The notes under the pieces were generated by a model. That model was not told the DNA's origin. It was given only the letters and a program-made list of their open reading frames with translations, and did no database searches. From NCBI RefSeq assembly GCF_000429985.1, contig NZ_AUCX01000022.1, positions 1 through 64,000 on the forward strand: 64,000 bases of DNA. Reading direction: 5' to 3'. A program made the position numbers and the translations under genes. Shown here piece by piece: positions 1 to 8,620 of the stretch (position 1 is the first letter of the stretch; every line of letters starts with the position of its first letter). The DNA comes from Maridesulfovibrio bastinii DSM 16055. GTDB lineage: Bacteria > Desulfobacterota > Desulfovibrionia > Desulfovibrionales > Desulfovibrionaceae.

Positions 1-235
1 GAGCGCAAAAAACGAGTGAAATCATAATCAGCCTCAGTGCCGACCTTGTTTGAAACCTTCAGGCCCATGTTCTGTAAATCACGAAAAGTAACCACGGAAT
101 CCATAAAGGAGTTGCGCCGCTTGCCCTGCATAGTTTCAACCGTTTCTTTCAGAGCTGTCAAAAAATCACGAGTCTGCTTGTCAACGCCAGCAGGAACAGC
201 AGGCAGGTTGGCGGACTTCTTTCCTTTACTGGCCA
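1..235 (-). CDS. Phage virion-associated protein, N-terminal part (runs off the window)
   Basis: The ATG at 235 opens a frame (MASKGKKSANLPAVPAGVDK...) that stays open to base 1, giving 78 codons. It overlaps the end of the upstream tail gene by 10 bp, typical of the coupled late operon. The visible part is hydrophilic, with a Pro/Ala segment followed by a likely helix (DFLTALKETVETMQGKRRNS). The residues after it (FRDLQNMGLKV) resemble the opening of fibre or tail-tip proteins that carry a short coiled coil before a receptor domain. That reading is inference; the diagnostic C-terminus is outside the window. No frameshift is seen. Confidence 0.6.
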
Positions 236-1884
236 TACTGCAACTCCGCTATGCCGGGAGCCATGCGCACTTCAAAAACATCGGCAGTGCCTTCTAGTTG
301 AAATTCCCAGTCACGTCCCTTCATGCCCGCAGATAACCGGAACGGTTCATCATCAGTGATAACGCAAGAATCAACCAGCTCACCATCCAGATAAGTCTTA
401 AACCGAACAGGACTTGCCTCAGACTGTTCGCCCATAATCCGGGCCGCACCCATATTTACCGGACGAGAACAAAAGAAATCTTTCGACCTCCAAACAAAAC
501 TTAAAGTAGAACTTGAACCTTCCCATTTCTCAATGCGGTAGGCCGTGTCGTAGGTCAGCAAATACAAGGCATCGTCCTCAGTATCCACATGACCGCCGTA
601 GACCTGCTTTCCAGTCAGCGACACATTAACAATATCCTGCATCTCAAAGTCAAAAATAATCCCCGGCCAAGTGCCTTCAAAAAAGGCGATGTACTGACCG
701 TCCTGATAAAACCCGATCAGCTTTTCAGGATTAAGAGCCCGCCATTGTTCCTTAGTGTAGAGAGAGCTGGTAAGCATGGACATACCGTTAGGACCAATCA
801 ACACCAGTCCATCCGGCGAGGCATAGATCACACCTGCAGGAGAGTTGACCACGGAACGTTTAGATACGCAGGCCTCGTTGTAAGAAAACTTATCGATAGA
901 AAAAGACTCAGGGTCAACACCATTAATCAAATGGGCATGACCTTTGGTCAGCACAACCACAGTCTGATCAAAATAACCCAGACCAACCACATCATGCGGA
1001 ACATTAAAAGCAAGATTCCACGGGAAAGCGTAAGCAACAAAGGACTCACAAACGTAAATATCCTTGCCACGGAAGCAGAAGAACATGCCGTTGCCGGTAT
1101 GGATCAGCCCGGAAACATCATCCTTGGGACGGTTCCAATTCTCAGTAGGCAGCACCTCTCCAGAAAGATCGGAGTCAGCCACATTGTCAGTGAATGTATC
1201 AGCACTTGAAGGCATCTCTGCTGTCTCATTGGAATAAGGCACAAGCTGAGATTCAGCAGAGTCATCACCAGCATTCAGTCTATAGACGCGAAAAGACTTA
1301 ACCGTTACCCCGTCCAATGTAGGCAAACGGAAATTAGTCAGTACACATTCCTGACCAGTTTTAACGTCAATTGAGCCTGTAGGGTCAGAAGGTTCGGATT
1401 CCTCACCCCAATCAGTAACATAAGTATAAACGTAGGAGGTAGACCGCTCGATCTCGGCATCTTCATCAACAGAAGCAGGAGCAAGCTGCACAGTAAGCGG
1501 CTGATCAGGTTTCGGCAAACCAAAACGTCTGGTCTGAGTAGGATAGGTGAAAACAGAACCGGAAGTCGCCATCGCAGCGTCAGTCTGCTTAGGATAAACG
1601 TCGCCAGTAAAATGAATACGGCTGTTACTGTCCGTTGCCGCAGCTTCGCAAATATCCACCACATTGGGCCAGTAAAGCCAATCACCGGAACGCAGCTTGT
1701 AGATACTACGCAGATTCCCGGCCTTAGGGATTGGATTCGGAGCCTGCCCCTGCAAGTCCATGAGCGGAGAGAGTATCCCACGCTTCAGATTGCAGTTCAT
1801 GGCAGTCTGAGAGTTTGTACTGTCTAAAAGCCTTGGAGAAATTCGAGGTTGAGTTCCACGAAAAATCGGGACGATGATGGACAT
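226..1884 (-). CDS. Phage tail nozzle/tail-tubular-B-like virion protein
   Basis: A 552-aa protein beginning MSIIVPIFRGTQPRISPRLL. I chose the ATG at 1884 because it overlaps the upstream stop as TAATG; a longer frame exists upstream. The middle has repeated beta-rich segments (VVVLTKGHAHLINGVDPESF, GVIYASPDGLVLIGPNGMSM, YIAFFEGTWPGIIFDFEMQD) like the propeller folds of podoviral nozzle proteins such as T7 gp12 and P22 gp10. Residues around 140-230 look like fibronectin/Ig-type strands (STSYVYTYVTDWGEESEPS). Its place after the adaptor genes fits a tail-tube component. The family assignment is by pattern and position, not strong sequence identity. Confidence 0.6.
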   Translation of the reverse strand: MSIIVPIFRGTQPRISPRLLDSTNSQTAMNCNLKRGILSPLMDLQGQAPNPIPKAGNLRSIYKLRSGDWLYWPNVVDICEAAATDSNSRIHFTGDVYPKQTDAAMATSGSVFTYPTQTRRFGLPKPDQPLTVQLAPASVDEDAEIERSTSYVYTYVTDWGEESEPSDPTGSIDVKTGQECVLTNFRLPTLDGVTVKSFRVYRLNAGDDSAESQLVPYSNETAEMPSSADTFTDNVADSDLSGEVLPTENWNRPKDDVSGLIHTGNGMFFCFRGKDIYVCESFVAYAFPWNLAFNVPHDVVGLGYFDQTVVVLTKGHAHLINGVDPESFSIDKFSYNEACVSKRSVVNSPAGVIYASPDGLVLIGPNGMSMLTSSLYTKEQWRALNPEKLIGFYQDGQYIAFFEGTWPGIIFDFEMQDIVNVSLTGKQVYGGHVDTEDDALYLLTYDTAYRIEKWEGSSSTLSFVWRSKDFFCSRPVNMGAARIMGEQSEASPVRFKTYLDGELVDSCVITDDEPFRLSAGMKGRDWEFQLEGTADVFEVRMAPGIAELQYGQ

Positions 1885-2276
1885 TATTCGACCTCCAGCT
1901 TTGGAAATCTTCCTTTCACTTCCTGACACAATCGCACATACTCAGCTTTTTGTTCTTCATCTCCTTTAACTACCGCATCAAGATGCATTTCCATTGGCGG
2001 GTATGCTCCAGCGCGAAACATAGCGTAATTGTCATGTTTGAAATCAGTGATTTGCTCTTCACTGATTTCAGGCAGGGTGAAGTCTTCATCTTCCATCTGG
2101 CTTTTCAGCCACAGCGCAAAGCTCTGCTCGTCAAAGATCCCCTCTTCTTCAAGAGTTGTTTCGTACTGCTCACGCAGGCTCCGGCCCTGCAAATAACTGG
2201 TGATGAAAAGGTTCAAAACGTTGTCGGGCTTGCCGAAGGAAGCCACCATTTTTACATCATCGAATGATTTGAACAT
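1884..2276 (-). CDS. Hypothetical phage late protein
   Basis: A 130-aa acidic, mostly helical protein (MFKSFDDVKMVASFGKPDNV...) with no signal peptide, membrane segment or recognisable motif. It lies between the tail fibre and the nozzle-like gene, coupled to the latter by a TAATG overlap and 10 bp downstream of the fibre stop. Similar small acidic proteins in this position in other phages can be chaperones or internal virion proteins, but nothing in the sequence decides that. It is certainly expressed as part of the late operon if the operon is active; the function is unknown. Confidence 0.7.
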   Translation of the reverse strand: MFKSFDDVKMVASFGKPDNVLNLFITSYLQGRSLREQYETTLEEEGIFDEQSFALWLKSQMEDEDFTLPEISEEQITDFKHDNYAMFRAGAYPPMEMHLDAVVKGDEEQKAEYVRLCQEVKGRFPKLEVE

Positions 2277-2286
2277 GAGTGGGCTC

Positions 2287-4275
2287 CTATGCTGCTACGG
2301 CTTGGCCTGTGTCATAGCCGTAACAACCGGCTAAAACGACATTGCCATTAAGATCAGTGGACGTGACTACGTTATCAACCACGTTGATTTTGCCATCATC
2401 GCCCCAGTCGGTGTCGTAGATGAGTTCTTTGGACCAGAGTGCTATGTGGTATGTTCCACCGGACTCGTAGAGACCCAAAAGGGCTACTGCCCCATTGGGC
2501 GAAGATGTAGTCAGCAGGCCATCAGATGTACCGTAGATGTAATACAAGAGCATTTCGGTAACCGGATTCTGCTTCTTGAAGAGTCCCCTCCGATTGAAGA
2601 ACTGCGTACCTGTCGGGACAAAACATCCAAGCTCGTAAGCTAATGTAGCCCCTTGGCTTTCTACGTAAACATTGCTCAGCCAAACATCCCCCAAAACCTT
2701 CACACCACTAGGATTCGCAATCGGCCTTACCCTGCGCGCCTTGGTATTATAACGAACTTCAATTACACAATTTACCAGCATATCGGCTTCGGAGGTGTAT
2801 CCAAGGATGTCGTAGGACTCAGAGACATTTACATAAAAAGCGTTCTCTGAGGCTATAAATCCGGCTCCAAGTGGTGCTGTCGCTCCTGTATTATTGTACT
2901 TTTGCCACAGACCGTCTGAGCGACGTACAGATACTACCCCTAGAGTAGATGATCCAAGAGCTGTACTTTTCCTGCCACCCTTTAAAACAATATACCCAGA
3001 AGTTACATCAACATCCCCCAACAACTGAGATTTCCAGCTCTTACCGTTCCAGTATCCGGGATTGTAAACAGCGTAATCCCCAACGTTAAAAATATCGGCA
3101 AGAGCAACATTGCTGCCTTTGAAGATTTCCACATGATCCAAATCGCCTTCCATCTGGTCTGCGGAGTCGGTGGATTCTTGAAAAACGATTACAGGATATG
3201 TGTTACCTGCGGTGAAGTCGGCGAGTACGTCTCCGTGTTTTGGATGGAGCCTCAATATAGGAGATGGGGAAGCTCTTTTTCCTAACACCTCATAGAACTC
3301 ACCTGAGTTACCACCAACAAAACCTTTATGGCGGAGGTCAAACGTTTTTTGATCTCCAATATTTAAAGACCCAAAAGCTGTTTCCCCTATTAAATACGTG
3401 TTTTCAGTAACTCCACCTACCGTATTATACCCAATATATGATGGTACAATCGAAATACGTTCAACACACTTCCATCGTCCCTCAATCCCTTTAGTCACAC
3501 CGGAAATAAGGTCATTAACGAACTTGCGAAGGATTGCTTCTTCATCGTTTGCAAACTCAGGCATGCCTTGAACTGCAGCGACAGCGGCATCCTTGGCACT
3601 GTTGACCGCATCAACAGCCAGTCCTTTCTCTGTATCAATAAGACCGGGGATAGAAACAACCTTGGCTTGCGCCTCATCCCGCGCGGCTTCAGCACCACCT
3701 TTTGCAAACACCGAAGCATCCCGCGCACTTTCAGCCGCAACCTTGGCAGTCTGAGCCTGACCAGCGGAAGTACTGGCATAAGTAGCAGAGGTAAGAGCTT
3801 CCCCTTTGCTCTGCTGTGCTACAGCTGCAAACTGAGAGGCATTATGTTCTGAAGCCAGTGAGTTGGCGGCAGATTGTGTGGCAACTTCTACAGAAGAAAG
3901 CACCTGATCTCTGGCTTCAAACACGGGCTTACTGAATGTATCGCCCACATATTCACGGGGATATGGCGGCACATTGGCGATCTCGAACAGATTGCAATCC
4001 AGATTTGGGATAACAGCAGGAAATTTGATTGATTTACCAGTTGAGGGATTCATTATCTTAAACTGATATTCGCTTCCTTCGCTTCCCAGTTCGTTAGGAA
4101 ACAGAGCTAATACGGCAATCCCTGTACCATCAGAGACAGCATTCGTAGTAAGCGGAACCACAAACCCGTTGTATTTCTCGGCTGTACTGAGCTTGGCGGA
4201 AACCCTTGCGCCTTCAACCGGATTACCTTCTGAGTCGTTAATGGTGCAGGTCACGTTTACGGTAGGTACACTCAT
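2287..4275 (-). CDS. Phage tail fibre protein
   Basis: A 662-aa protein. Residues 1-110 form an Ig/Big-like beta domain (VNVTCTINDSEGNPVEGARV), likely the virion-proximal anchor. Residues about 125-240 are a long Ala/Ser/Gln/Glu-rich coiled coil (LASEHNASQFAAVAQQSKGE), typical of trimeric fibres. From about 260 onward the sequence is Gly, aromatic and beta rich, as in receptor-binding or shaft domains. It starts at 4275 with a TAATG overlap to the preceding gene. The architecture (anchor, coiled coil, variable distal part) and tail-module position make fibre the best reading; the host receptor cannot be inferred. Confidence 0.8.
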   Translation of the reverse strand: MSVPTVNVTCTINDSEGNPVEGARVSAKLSTAEKYNGFVVPLTTNAVSDGTGIAVLALFPNELGSEGSEYQFKIMNPSTGKSIKFPAVIPNLDCNLFEIANVPPYPREYVGDTFSKPVFEARDQVLSSVEVATQSAANSLASEHNASQFAAVAQQSKGEALTSATYASTSAGQAQTAKVAAESARDASVFAKGGAEAARDEAQAKVVSIPGLIDTEKGLAVDAVNSAKDAAVAAVQGMPEFANDEEAILRKFVNDLISGVTKGIEGRWKCVERISIVPSYIGYNTVGGVTENTYLIGETAFGSLNIGDQKTFDLRHKGFVGGNSGEFYEVLGKRASPSPILRLHPKHGDVLADFTAGNTYPVIVFQESTDSADQMEGDLDHVEIFKGSNVALADIFNVGDYAVYNPGYWNGKSWKSQLLGDVDVTSGYIVLKGGRKSTALGSSTLGVVSVRRSDGLWQKYNNTGATAPLGAGFIASENAFYVNVSESYDILGYTSEADMLVNCVIEVRYNTKARRVRPIANPSGVKVLGDVWLSNVYVESQGATLAYELGCFVPTGTQFFNRRGLFKKQNPVTEMLLYYIYGTSDGLLTTSSPNGAVALLGLYESGGTYHIALWSKELIYDTDWGDDGKINVVDNVVTSTDLNGNVVLAGCYGYDTGQAVAA

Positions 4276-4850
4276 TAGAAAAAGCTCCTTGATCTGACAC
4301 GCAGCGGTTTGTTCGTTCCGCCATGAAGTCGGGATAATCTGGCATCGGCAATGCCGTCATTAAACAGCTTCATTTTAATCTGCGCTCCGGTGAGATCTTC
4401 CCATTCCAGACCGCGCATCGCTTTAAGAGAGGCAATAGCCCCGTAGGCAATTTTAAGTCCCCAGTCTTCAATCAGTCCTTCGGGCATGCCGTCTGAAGAC
4501 AAAGTCGGTTTAAGTAATGCTCTGACTTCATAGCTGGCATCAATTGACGGTTTCTCTCTCAAAGTAACAGTACTGGCAGTTGCATAATAATCGTGCCGTG
4601 GATCTAAAATACCATCCTTGCCTTTCAACTCAGTGACCAGAAAAACCCGTGCTCCGTGCGGTGCATCAAGGCCGGCGGTATCAAGTCCGGCAGGGAAAAA
4701 AAGCTGATCGAGCGACTCTTCCCATACAGAAGAACTTTCACAGAAAACTATAGCGGACCTGCGTATTTCATTAATTATGGTACCTTTAGGACATGTTGTG
4801 ACCTCAGGCTGAACATACGGCACAAGAGTTTTCCATAATACATTGGCCAT
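4275..4850 (-). CDS. Putative phage head-tail connector/tail protein
   Basis: A 191-aa protein (MANVLWKTLVPYVQPEVTTC...). The N-terminal half is beta rich. The C-terminal half is a helical segment (DWGLKIAYGAIASLKAMRGL followed by EWEDLTGAQIKMKLFNDGIA) resembling the tail ends of adaptor proteins, where a short loop naming a tryptophan precedes an F-x-x-x-I-x-x-A helix. It sits 3 bp after the DUF6682-like adaptor gene and overlaps the fibre gene start, so it probably builds the head-tail interface. The assignment is by position and resemblance; no family name is certain. Confidence 0.55.
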   Translation of the reverse strand: MANVLWKTLVPYVQPEVTTCPKGTIINEIRRSAIVFCESSSVWEESLDQLFFPAGLDTAGLDAPHGARVFLVTELKGKDGILDPRHDYYATASTVTLREKPSIDASYEVRALLKPTLSSDGMPEGLIEDWGLKIAYGAIASLKAMRGLEWEDLTGAQIKMKLFNDGIADARLSRLHGGTNKPLRVRSRSFF

Positions 4851-4853
4851 AAA

Positions 4854-5549
4854 TTATCCTTTTACGAACTCAACCTGTTTCGGGTAGTAAAGATCGGCTT
4901 TAAGTTTCACGCCGAGAGCCTGATAAAATGCGGAGAAATGAAACTGTGCGGTACTCATATTTACCTCAGAACTGTCACCGGAAAGAATTTCATAAAGCAT
5001 CCAGTGAACAACCGGACCACTGAATGTTGATGAAAGCGGAAGCTCATCGTCAGGCCCGGTTACAGCATCAGGTTCGGCAGAATAGGTCATAGAAACATAA
5101 ACGCTTGCGCCGGCTTCTATGCCGGGCTGAACCCAGAATATTTCAGGATTTGTTCTGGCATCATAAGCGTAGTTGTCCACGTCATCGGAAGTTGTTGTCC
5201 ACGGACCAAGACGCATGGAATCTTTAGAAGACAGAAATATGGGCTCACCGGGAACAGTTCCCAGCGACCCCATATTCTGAATTACTTCAATAAGCCTAAG
5301 AGCCTTCTTACTCGCTCCGCTCCCGTTGGAAGGATTTGGCAATAGCTGCTTAACCCCTTCCTGCAGTTTCACAGCTTCTGTCACCGCAGTGGCGTCAGGG
5401 CGCTGCAAGGCAATGTTGCGAATTGCCGAGTTGCAGACATCGGTCATGCTAAGCTTGCCCTCTGTAATTTCCCACGGCCAGCGGCGGCTATCTACTTTCA
5501 TATCCTGCAGCTTGGCGGAAACCAGTTTAAAGACCTCTCTGGCTTTCAT
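4854..5549 (-). CDS. Phage adaptor protein, DUF6682-like (head-tail connector)
   Basis: A 231-aa protein starting MKAREVFKLVSAKLQDMKVD. The order of elements matches the podoviral adaptor family: an N-terminal helix, the segment LSMTDVCNSAIRNIALQRPDA (residues about 33-53), a central beta insertion with proline-rich turns (NPEIFWVQPGIEAGASVYVS), and a C-terminal helical stretch ending in the 'FSAFYQALGVKLKAD' helix. Adaptor dodecamers sit under the portal and receive the nozzle. It lies between the capsid region and the tail genes, where adaptors are normally encoded. Confidence in family is moderate to good. Confidence 0.7.
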   Translation of the reverse strand: MKAREVFKLVSAKLQDMKVDSRRWPWEITEGKLSMTDVCNSAIRNIALQRPDATAVTEAVKLQEGVKQLLPNPSNGSGASKKALRLIEVIQNMGSLGTVPGEPIFLSSKDSMRLGPWTTTSDDVDNYAYDARTNPEIFWVQPGIEAGASVYVSMTYSAEPDAVTGPDDELPLSSTFSGPVVHWMLYEILSGDSSEVNMSTAQFHFSAFYQALGVKLKADLYYPKQVEFVKG

Positions 5550-5551
5550 TT

Positions 5552-6049
5552 TTATTCAACAATCCTGAAGTTAAAACGCGGGACAAAGCGGGGAACGTAT
5601 TCTACATCATCCCCTTCACCCACTTCATCATAAACAGTGTAACCAGCCGAGCTGAGCACCGAATACACAGACTCCGGTATTTCAACTTCCACACCACGTT
5701 TGATCTGATAAGCAACACCCTGAATCCCGATGAAAACATCACGTTTTCCATTCGGGCCATCTTCGGCAATAATAACTTTTCTGCGTTTTTCACTCTTCTG
5801 GCGCAGTTGTTCGGACTCCTCCATCTGCGCCGCATGCTCATCAAGTTTACGGTTTTCCAGAATAAGATCTTCACGGGCCTTTTTCTCTTCTTCAAGCCCT
5901 TGTTTAAGTTCTTGCTTCTCACGTTCAGAGCTGGTTAAAGCCTCCCTGCTTTCGGCAAGCAGTTTCTCAAGTTCAGCTACACGTTCAGGGTTGACTGATA
6001 CGGCCTGATCTTTGGACAACTCTTTCTGTTCTTCACTATTTTTAGCCAT
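5552..6049 (-). CDS. Phage coiled-coil protein between capsid and adaptor genes
   Basis: A 165-aa protein. Residues 1-95 are strongly charged and heptad-like, rich in Glu, Lys, Leu and Gln (VAELEKLLAESREALTSSER), so almost certainly a coiled coil. Residues about 95-165 form a compact beta-type domain (DVFIGIQGVAYQIKRGVEVE followed by an Ile-Pro-Glu segment) that resembles small capsid-decoration or head-completion domains encoded beside N4-gp56 capsid genes. A GGAG ribosome site precedes the ATG at 6049. It is placed 11 bp after the capsid gene. The function is inferred from the neighbourhood only. Confidence 0.65.
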   Translation of the reverse strand: MAKNSEEQKELSKDQAVSVNPERVAELEKLLAESREALTSSEREKQELKQGLEEEKKAREDLILENRKLDEHAAQMEESEQLRQKSEKRRKVIIAEDGPNGKRDVFIGIQGVAYQIKRGVEVEIPESVYSVLSSAGYTVYDEVGEGDDVEYVPRFVPRFNFRIVE

Positions 6050-6060
6050 CAGCGGTCTCC

Positions 6061-7074
6061 TTAGGCATCAGCAGGGGTTTCAGTTACACCTACTTCAACA
6101 CGAACCATCCAGGCATCATTCAAAATGGCAGTGGCATAATAGGTTTTCCAGCCCACATGGCCCTTGCGGCCGAGCTTGTCACTTTTACTTGGTGTTTCAG
6201 GGTTAACCACCTTGGGGATAACAGAATCCTTGCCTTTGATGGCAACGTCACCATAAGCATCAGCACCTATGAAGTAGATGGGATAGACATCAGTCATAGT
6301 GCCGGACTGAGAAAGCATCTCTGCACCGGAAGCACCCTTGGCACCACCGGCATCAGCCATAGGCTCAATGGAAGTGGAAACCAGATAACGTACATCTTCC
6401 ACTTTACCGATCTCATTTTCATACGGTGATATCTGTCCATATTTTTCAACCGGGACAAAACCCGGAATTTCCCTGATGTCGGATTCACAATCAGAATGAG
6501 TAATCCCGACATAAGCAGCTGCTACAGCTTCCGAACCATATTTGACATCAGATGAAAGCACTTTGGTGATCTTGCTGGCCTTCTGACGCTTTAAAGCCCT
6601 TGTTGCCAGCCGCTGAACACTTTTTGTAATCGGTTTTGTTACCGTGGCTCTGGTTGTTCCGCCAGAGTAGATGACATTTGTGCCACCACGCAGCCGGCCT
6701 TCCATAACCATATCCAGAGTCTGCCCGGCCTGATCGCCAAGAACTTCCATGGACTCGTTAAGAACCGGGTCTTCGTGTGTATCCACAATCACATCGGTGA
6801 TTTCGATAAAGTCACCGAACACCTCAAGTTCTGCAGTAACATCCCGCCTGACCAGTTTTTTACCGGAAGGATTGACACCTTCAGCCAGCGGGGTTTTCGC
6901 CGGGGCAAGGGCTTCGTAGCCATGCCACTTGGCAACAGTGCTTTTATTTTTAGGCATCTTGATAGACTGCCCGAATTTACCGAAAATATTCCAGTTATCG
7001 GCCCGTCTCAGGAATCCCGGAACCACATAACCGGCAACATCGTCACTGATATCGCCATACATTGTTGTCGCCAT
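6061..7074 (-). CDS. Major capsid protein, N4-gp56 family
   Basis: A 337-aa HK97-fold-type coat protein. Recognisable family features are the N-terminal KMPKNKSTVAKWHGYEALAP block (residues about 39-58), the following TPLAEGVNP turn, the DVTAELEVFGDFIEITDVIV strand-helix region, and the LRGGTNVIYSGG stretch. Length fits the family (about 300-400 aa). It immediately follows the scaffold gene through a TAATG overlap, the order expected for capsid assembly genes, and the portal gene lies further upstream. I see no truncation. Confidence 0.9.
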   Translation of the reverse strand: MATTMYGDISDDVAGYVVPGFLRRADNWNIFGKFGQSIKMPKNKSTVAKWHGYEALAPAKTPLAEGVNPSGKKLVRRDVTAELEVFGDFIEITDVIVDTHEDPVLNESMEVLGDQAGQTLDMVMEGRLRGGTNVIYSGGTTRATVTKPITKSVQRLATRALKRQKASKITKVLSSDVKYGSEAVAAAYVGITHSDCESDIREIPGFVPVEKYGQISPYENEIGKVEDVRYLVSTSIEPMADAGGAKGASGAEMLSQSGTMTDVYPIYFIGADAYGDVAIKGKDSVIPKVVNPETPSKSDKLGRKGHVGWKTYYATAILNDAWMVRVEVGVTETPADA

Positions 7075-8057
7075 TATCTTCTCCTGCGCTTTCTGTTTTC
7101 ATCGGCTACAGCCGCATCAAAACCGGATTCAAAGGTTTTGCCCGTTGAAATGTCTCTGGCCGGCTTTCTTTTGCCGGGAACCGCTATGACATCCCTTGCC
7201 GACACGCGATTAACAGGGTTTTCCTTTGTCCGGGAAGTTGCTTCTTTATATCTGGTCAGCAAACCGGAAACTTCAGCGGATGTGCCTGATTTTATAATTC
7301 TGAAAGCCTCACTAGCCTCCCTGAAAGGAAGCTCTTCGGCCCACCCGGTCAGCTTAGTGCTGAATGATTTGAGTTCATCTGTTCTTTCCGGATCAAACAA
7401 AAGGTCAATATAATCAGGATGTTCTTTTCTTATCTCCGAATAGTGAGCTTTTAAACGCTCCCTTCTGCCGGAACTGACAACCGAATCAACACGGGAATCG
7501 GTCTGTCTGGAACGATATGCAGACTCCAGCTGACCGATTGCCGCTTCAGGACCGAATTCATAAAGATTGGCCCTGAAACGCTGTCCGTCCTCTGAATTTT
7601 CAAGAAGAAGGTTTTCATACTGAGGATTAACCTTGAGTATTTCTTTGGCTTCCGCCTTTATTTCCTCGGGTATTTCCACCAGCTCAAAAGCACTTTCAAG
7701 CTTTGAGGACTGAGGATCACTGCCGAAATACTGTTCTATAAAATCCCGGCTTCCATCTTTTTCCCCGGCGGGAGCTTCGGCGGCTTCACCCTGCGGCAGA
7801 TCCGCATCGTCACCGGAATCCGAATCATCCTCATGATTATTTTCTTCGAAATCCGACTCGGAATCATTTTCAGAATTTTCATCTTCTAAATGCTGATCAG
7901 CTTCATCACCGCCGGCTTCAGCTCCCGAGTCTTCACTATCTTCGGCATCAGCTTCATTCATGGATTCCATCTCCGCATCATTTCCGGAGTCTCCAGCCTC
8001 AAATCCACGCTCAAAACCGCTTTTTTCCTGATCGCCATCAATCTGTGAATTTATCAT
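7074..8057 (-). CDS. Phage capsid scaffolding protein
   Basis: A 327-aa highly charged protein. Residues about 20-100 are extremely Glu/Asp/Ser/Gly rich and surely disordered; residues about 110-290 are helical; the C-terminus is strongly basic (NRKRRRR). This acidic-body, basic-tail design is that of phage scaffolds, whose basic end binds coat protein. It overlaps the capsid gene as TAATG. Both termini carry a short motif F-E-x-G-F-x-A-[GA] (residues 15-22 and 309-316) that also ends the neighbouring capsid-associated protein; see findings. No internal protease domain is visible. Confidence 0.8.
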   Translation of the reverse strand: MINSQIDGDQEKSGFERGFEAGDSGNDAEMESMNEADAEDSEDSGAEAGGDEADQHLEDENSENDSESDFEENNHEDDSDSGDDADLPQGEAAEAPAGEKDGSRDFIEQYFGSDPQSSKLESAFELVEIPEEIKAEAKEILKVNPQYENLLLENSEDGQRFRANLYEFGPEAAIGQLESAYRSRQTDSRVDSVVSSGRRERLKAHYSEIRKEHPDYIDLLFDPERTDELKSFSTKLTGWAEELPFREASEAFRIIKSGTSAEVSGLLTRYKEATSRTKENPVNRVSARDVIAVPGKRKPARDISTGKTFESGFDAAVADENRKRRRR

Positions 8058-8067
8058 TTCAACCTCC

Positions 8068-8298
8068 TCAATTATAAGGGTTCAGGCTTTCATGCTCTTC
8101 AACAACAGGGGTCAGGTCCGTTTTAAAATCACGAAAAGCCTTGATTCTGCCCTGCAACCGGGGAACATCATCCAGAGGAGCATTCACAAGATTTTCAGTT
8201 TCTTCCGTAATTTTGAGGTCCAGATACTCACGAATTTTGCTGAGTGTCTGACCACCGCTTTCCAGAAGTTCTCTGCATTTTTCGCTGCTAGTCATCAT
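8068..8298 (-). CDS. Hypothetical small phage protein
   Basis: A 76-aa, entirely helical protein (CRELLESGGQTLSKIREYLD...). Two ATG codons, 8298 and 8295, are possible starts; both lie inside the end of the upstream gene, so translation is coupled. It resembles in size and helix content the small helical proteins often encoded between portal and scaffold genes. No motif is recognised. The clear overlap with the gene before it and the 10-bp gap to the scaffold gene support it being real. Confidence 0.65.
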   Translation of the reverse strand: MMTSSEKCRELLESGGQTLSKIREYLDLKITEETENLVNAPLDDVPRLQGRIKAFRDFKTDLTPVVEEHESLNPYN

Positions 8299-8620
8299 CA
8301 GCCTCTACTCCTGCGTTAAATCCATCCTCAAAACTTCCGCCTGAATCAATGCCCAGCTCCACAATCTGCAATTCAATGGACCTTTTCTTTCCACCGGGCT
8401 GGGCTCCGGCACTGCAAATAAATGCTTTTGCCTCCAGTCTTACAGTGGAGCCAACTTTAATATCCTTTGGTTTAAGTCCCAGTCTGGACACTGATTCATC
8501 ATTAAAATGAAGACGCAGCCCCCACGGAAATTCTTCGTGTTCCGATTCGTCAACCGCTGTTATTTCTTTTGATTTCTTGTTTTTCTTCTCCGGCTTAAGC
8601 CGCATGTCCACCAGCTTCAT
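8288..8620 (-). CDS. Capsid-associated ('staple'-like) phage protein
   Basis: A 110-aa protein starting MKLVDMRLKP. It shows the pattern I associate with small capsid-binding proteins encoded beside the portal of many phages: an opening 'MKLVDM' segment, a Lys-rich linker, then a small beta-barrel (PWGLRLHFNDESVSRLGL followed by a K-V-G-S-T-V-R-L-E-A strand and an R-S-I-E-L-Q-I-V-E-L strand). Such proteins have been described as capsid staples. The last 16 residues (GSFEDGFNAGVEADDD) carry the same motif found at both ends of the scaffold. It overlaps the portal gene end by 26 bp. Family call moderate, structural role inferred. Confidence 0.6.
   Translation of the reverse strand: MKLVDMRLKPEKKNKKSKEITAVDESEHEEFPWGLRLHFNDESVSRLGLKPKDIKVGSTVRLEAKAFICSAGAQPGGKKRSIELQIVELGIDSGGSFEDGFNAGVEADDD

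Noticed and set aside
589-1209. A 206-codon plus-strand frame opposite the nozzle-like gene
   Set aside because: Antisense to a well-supported virion gene, with no ribosome site or recognisable domain.
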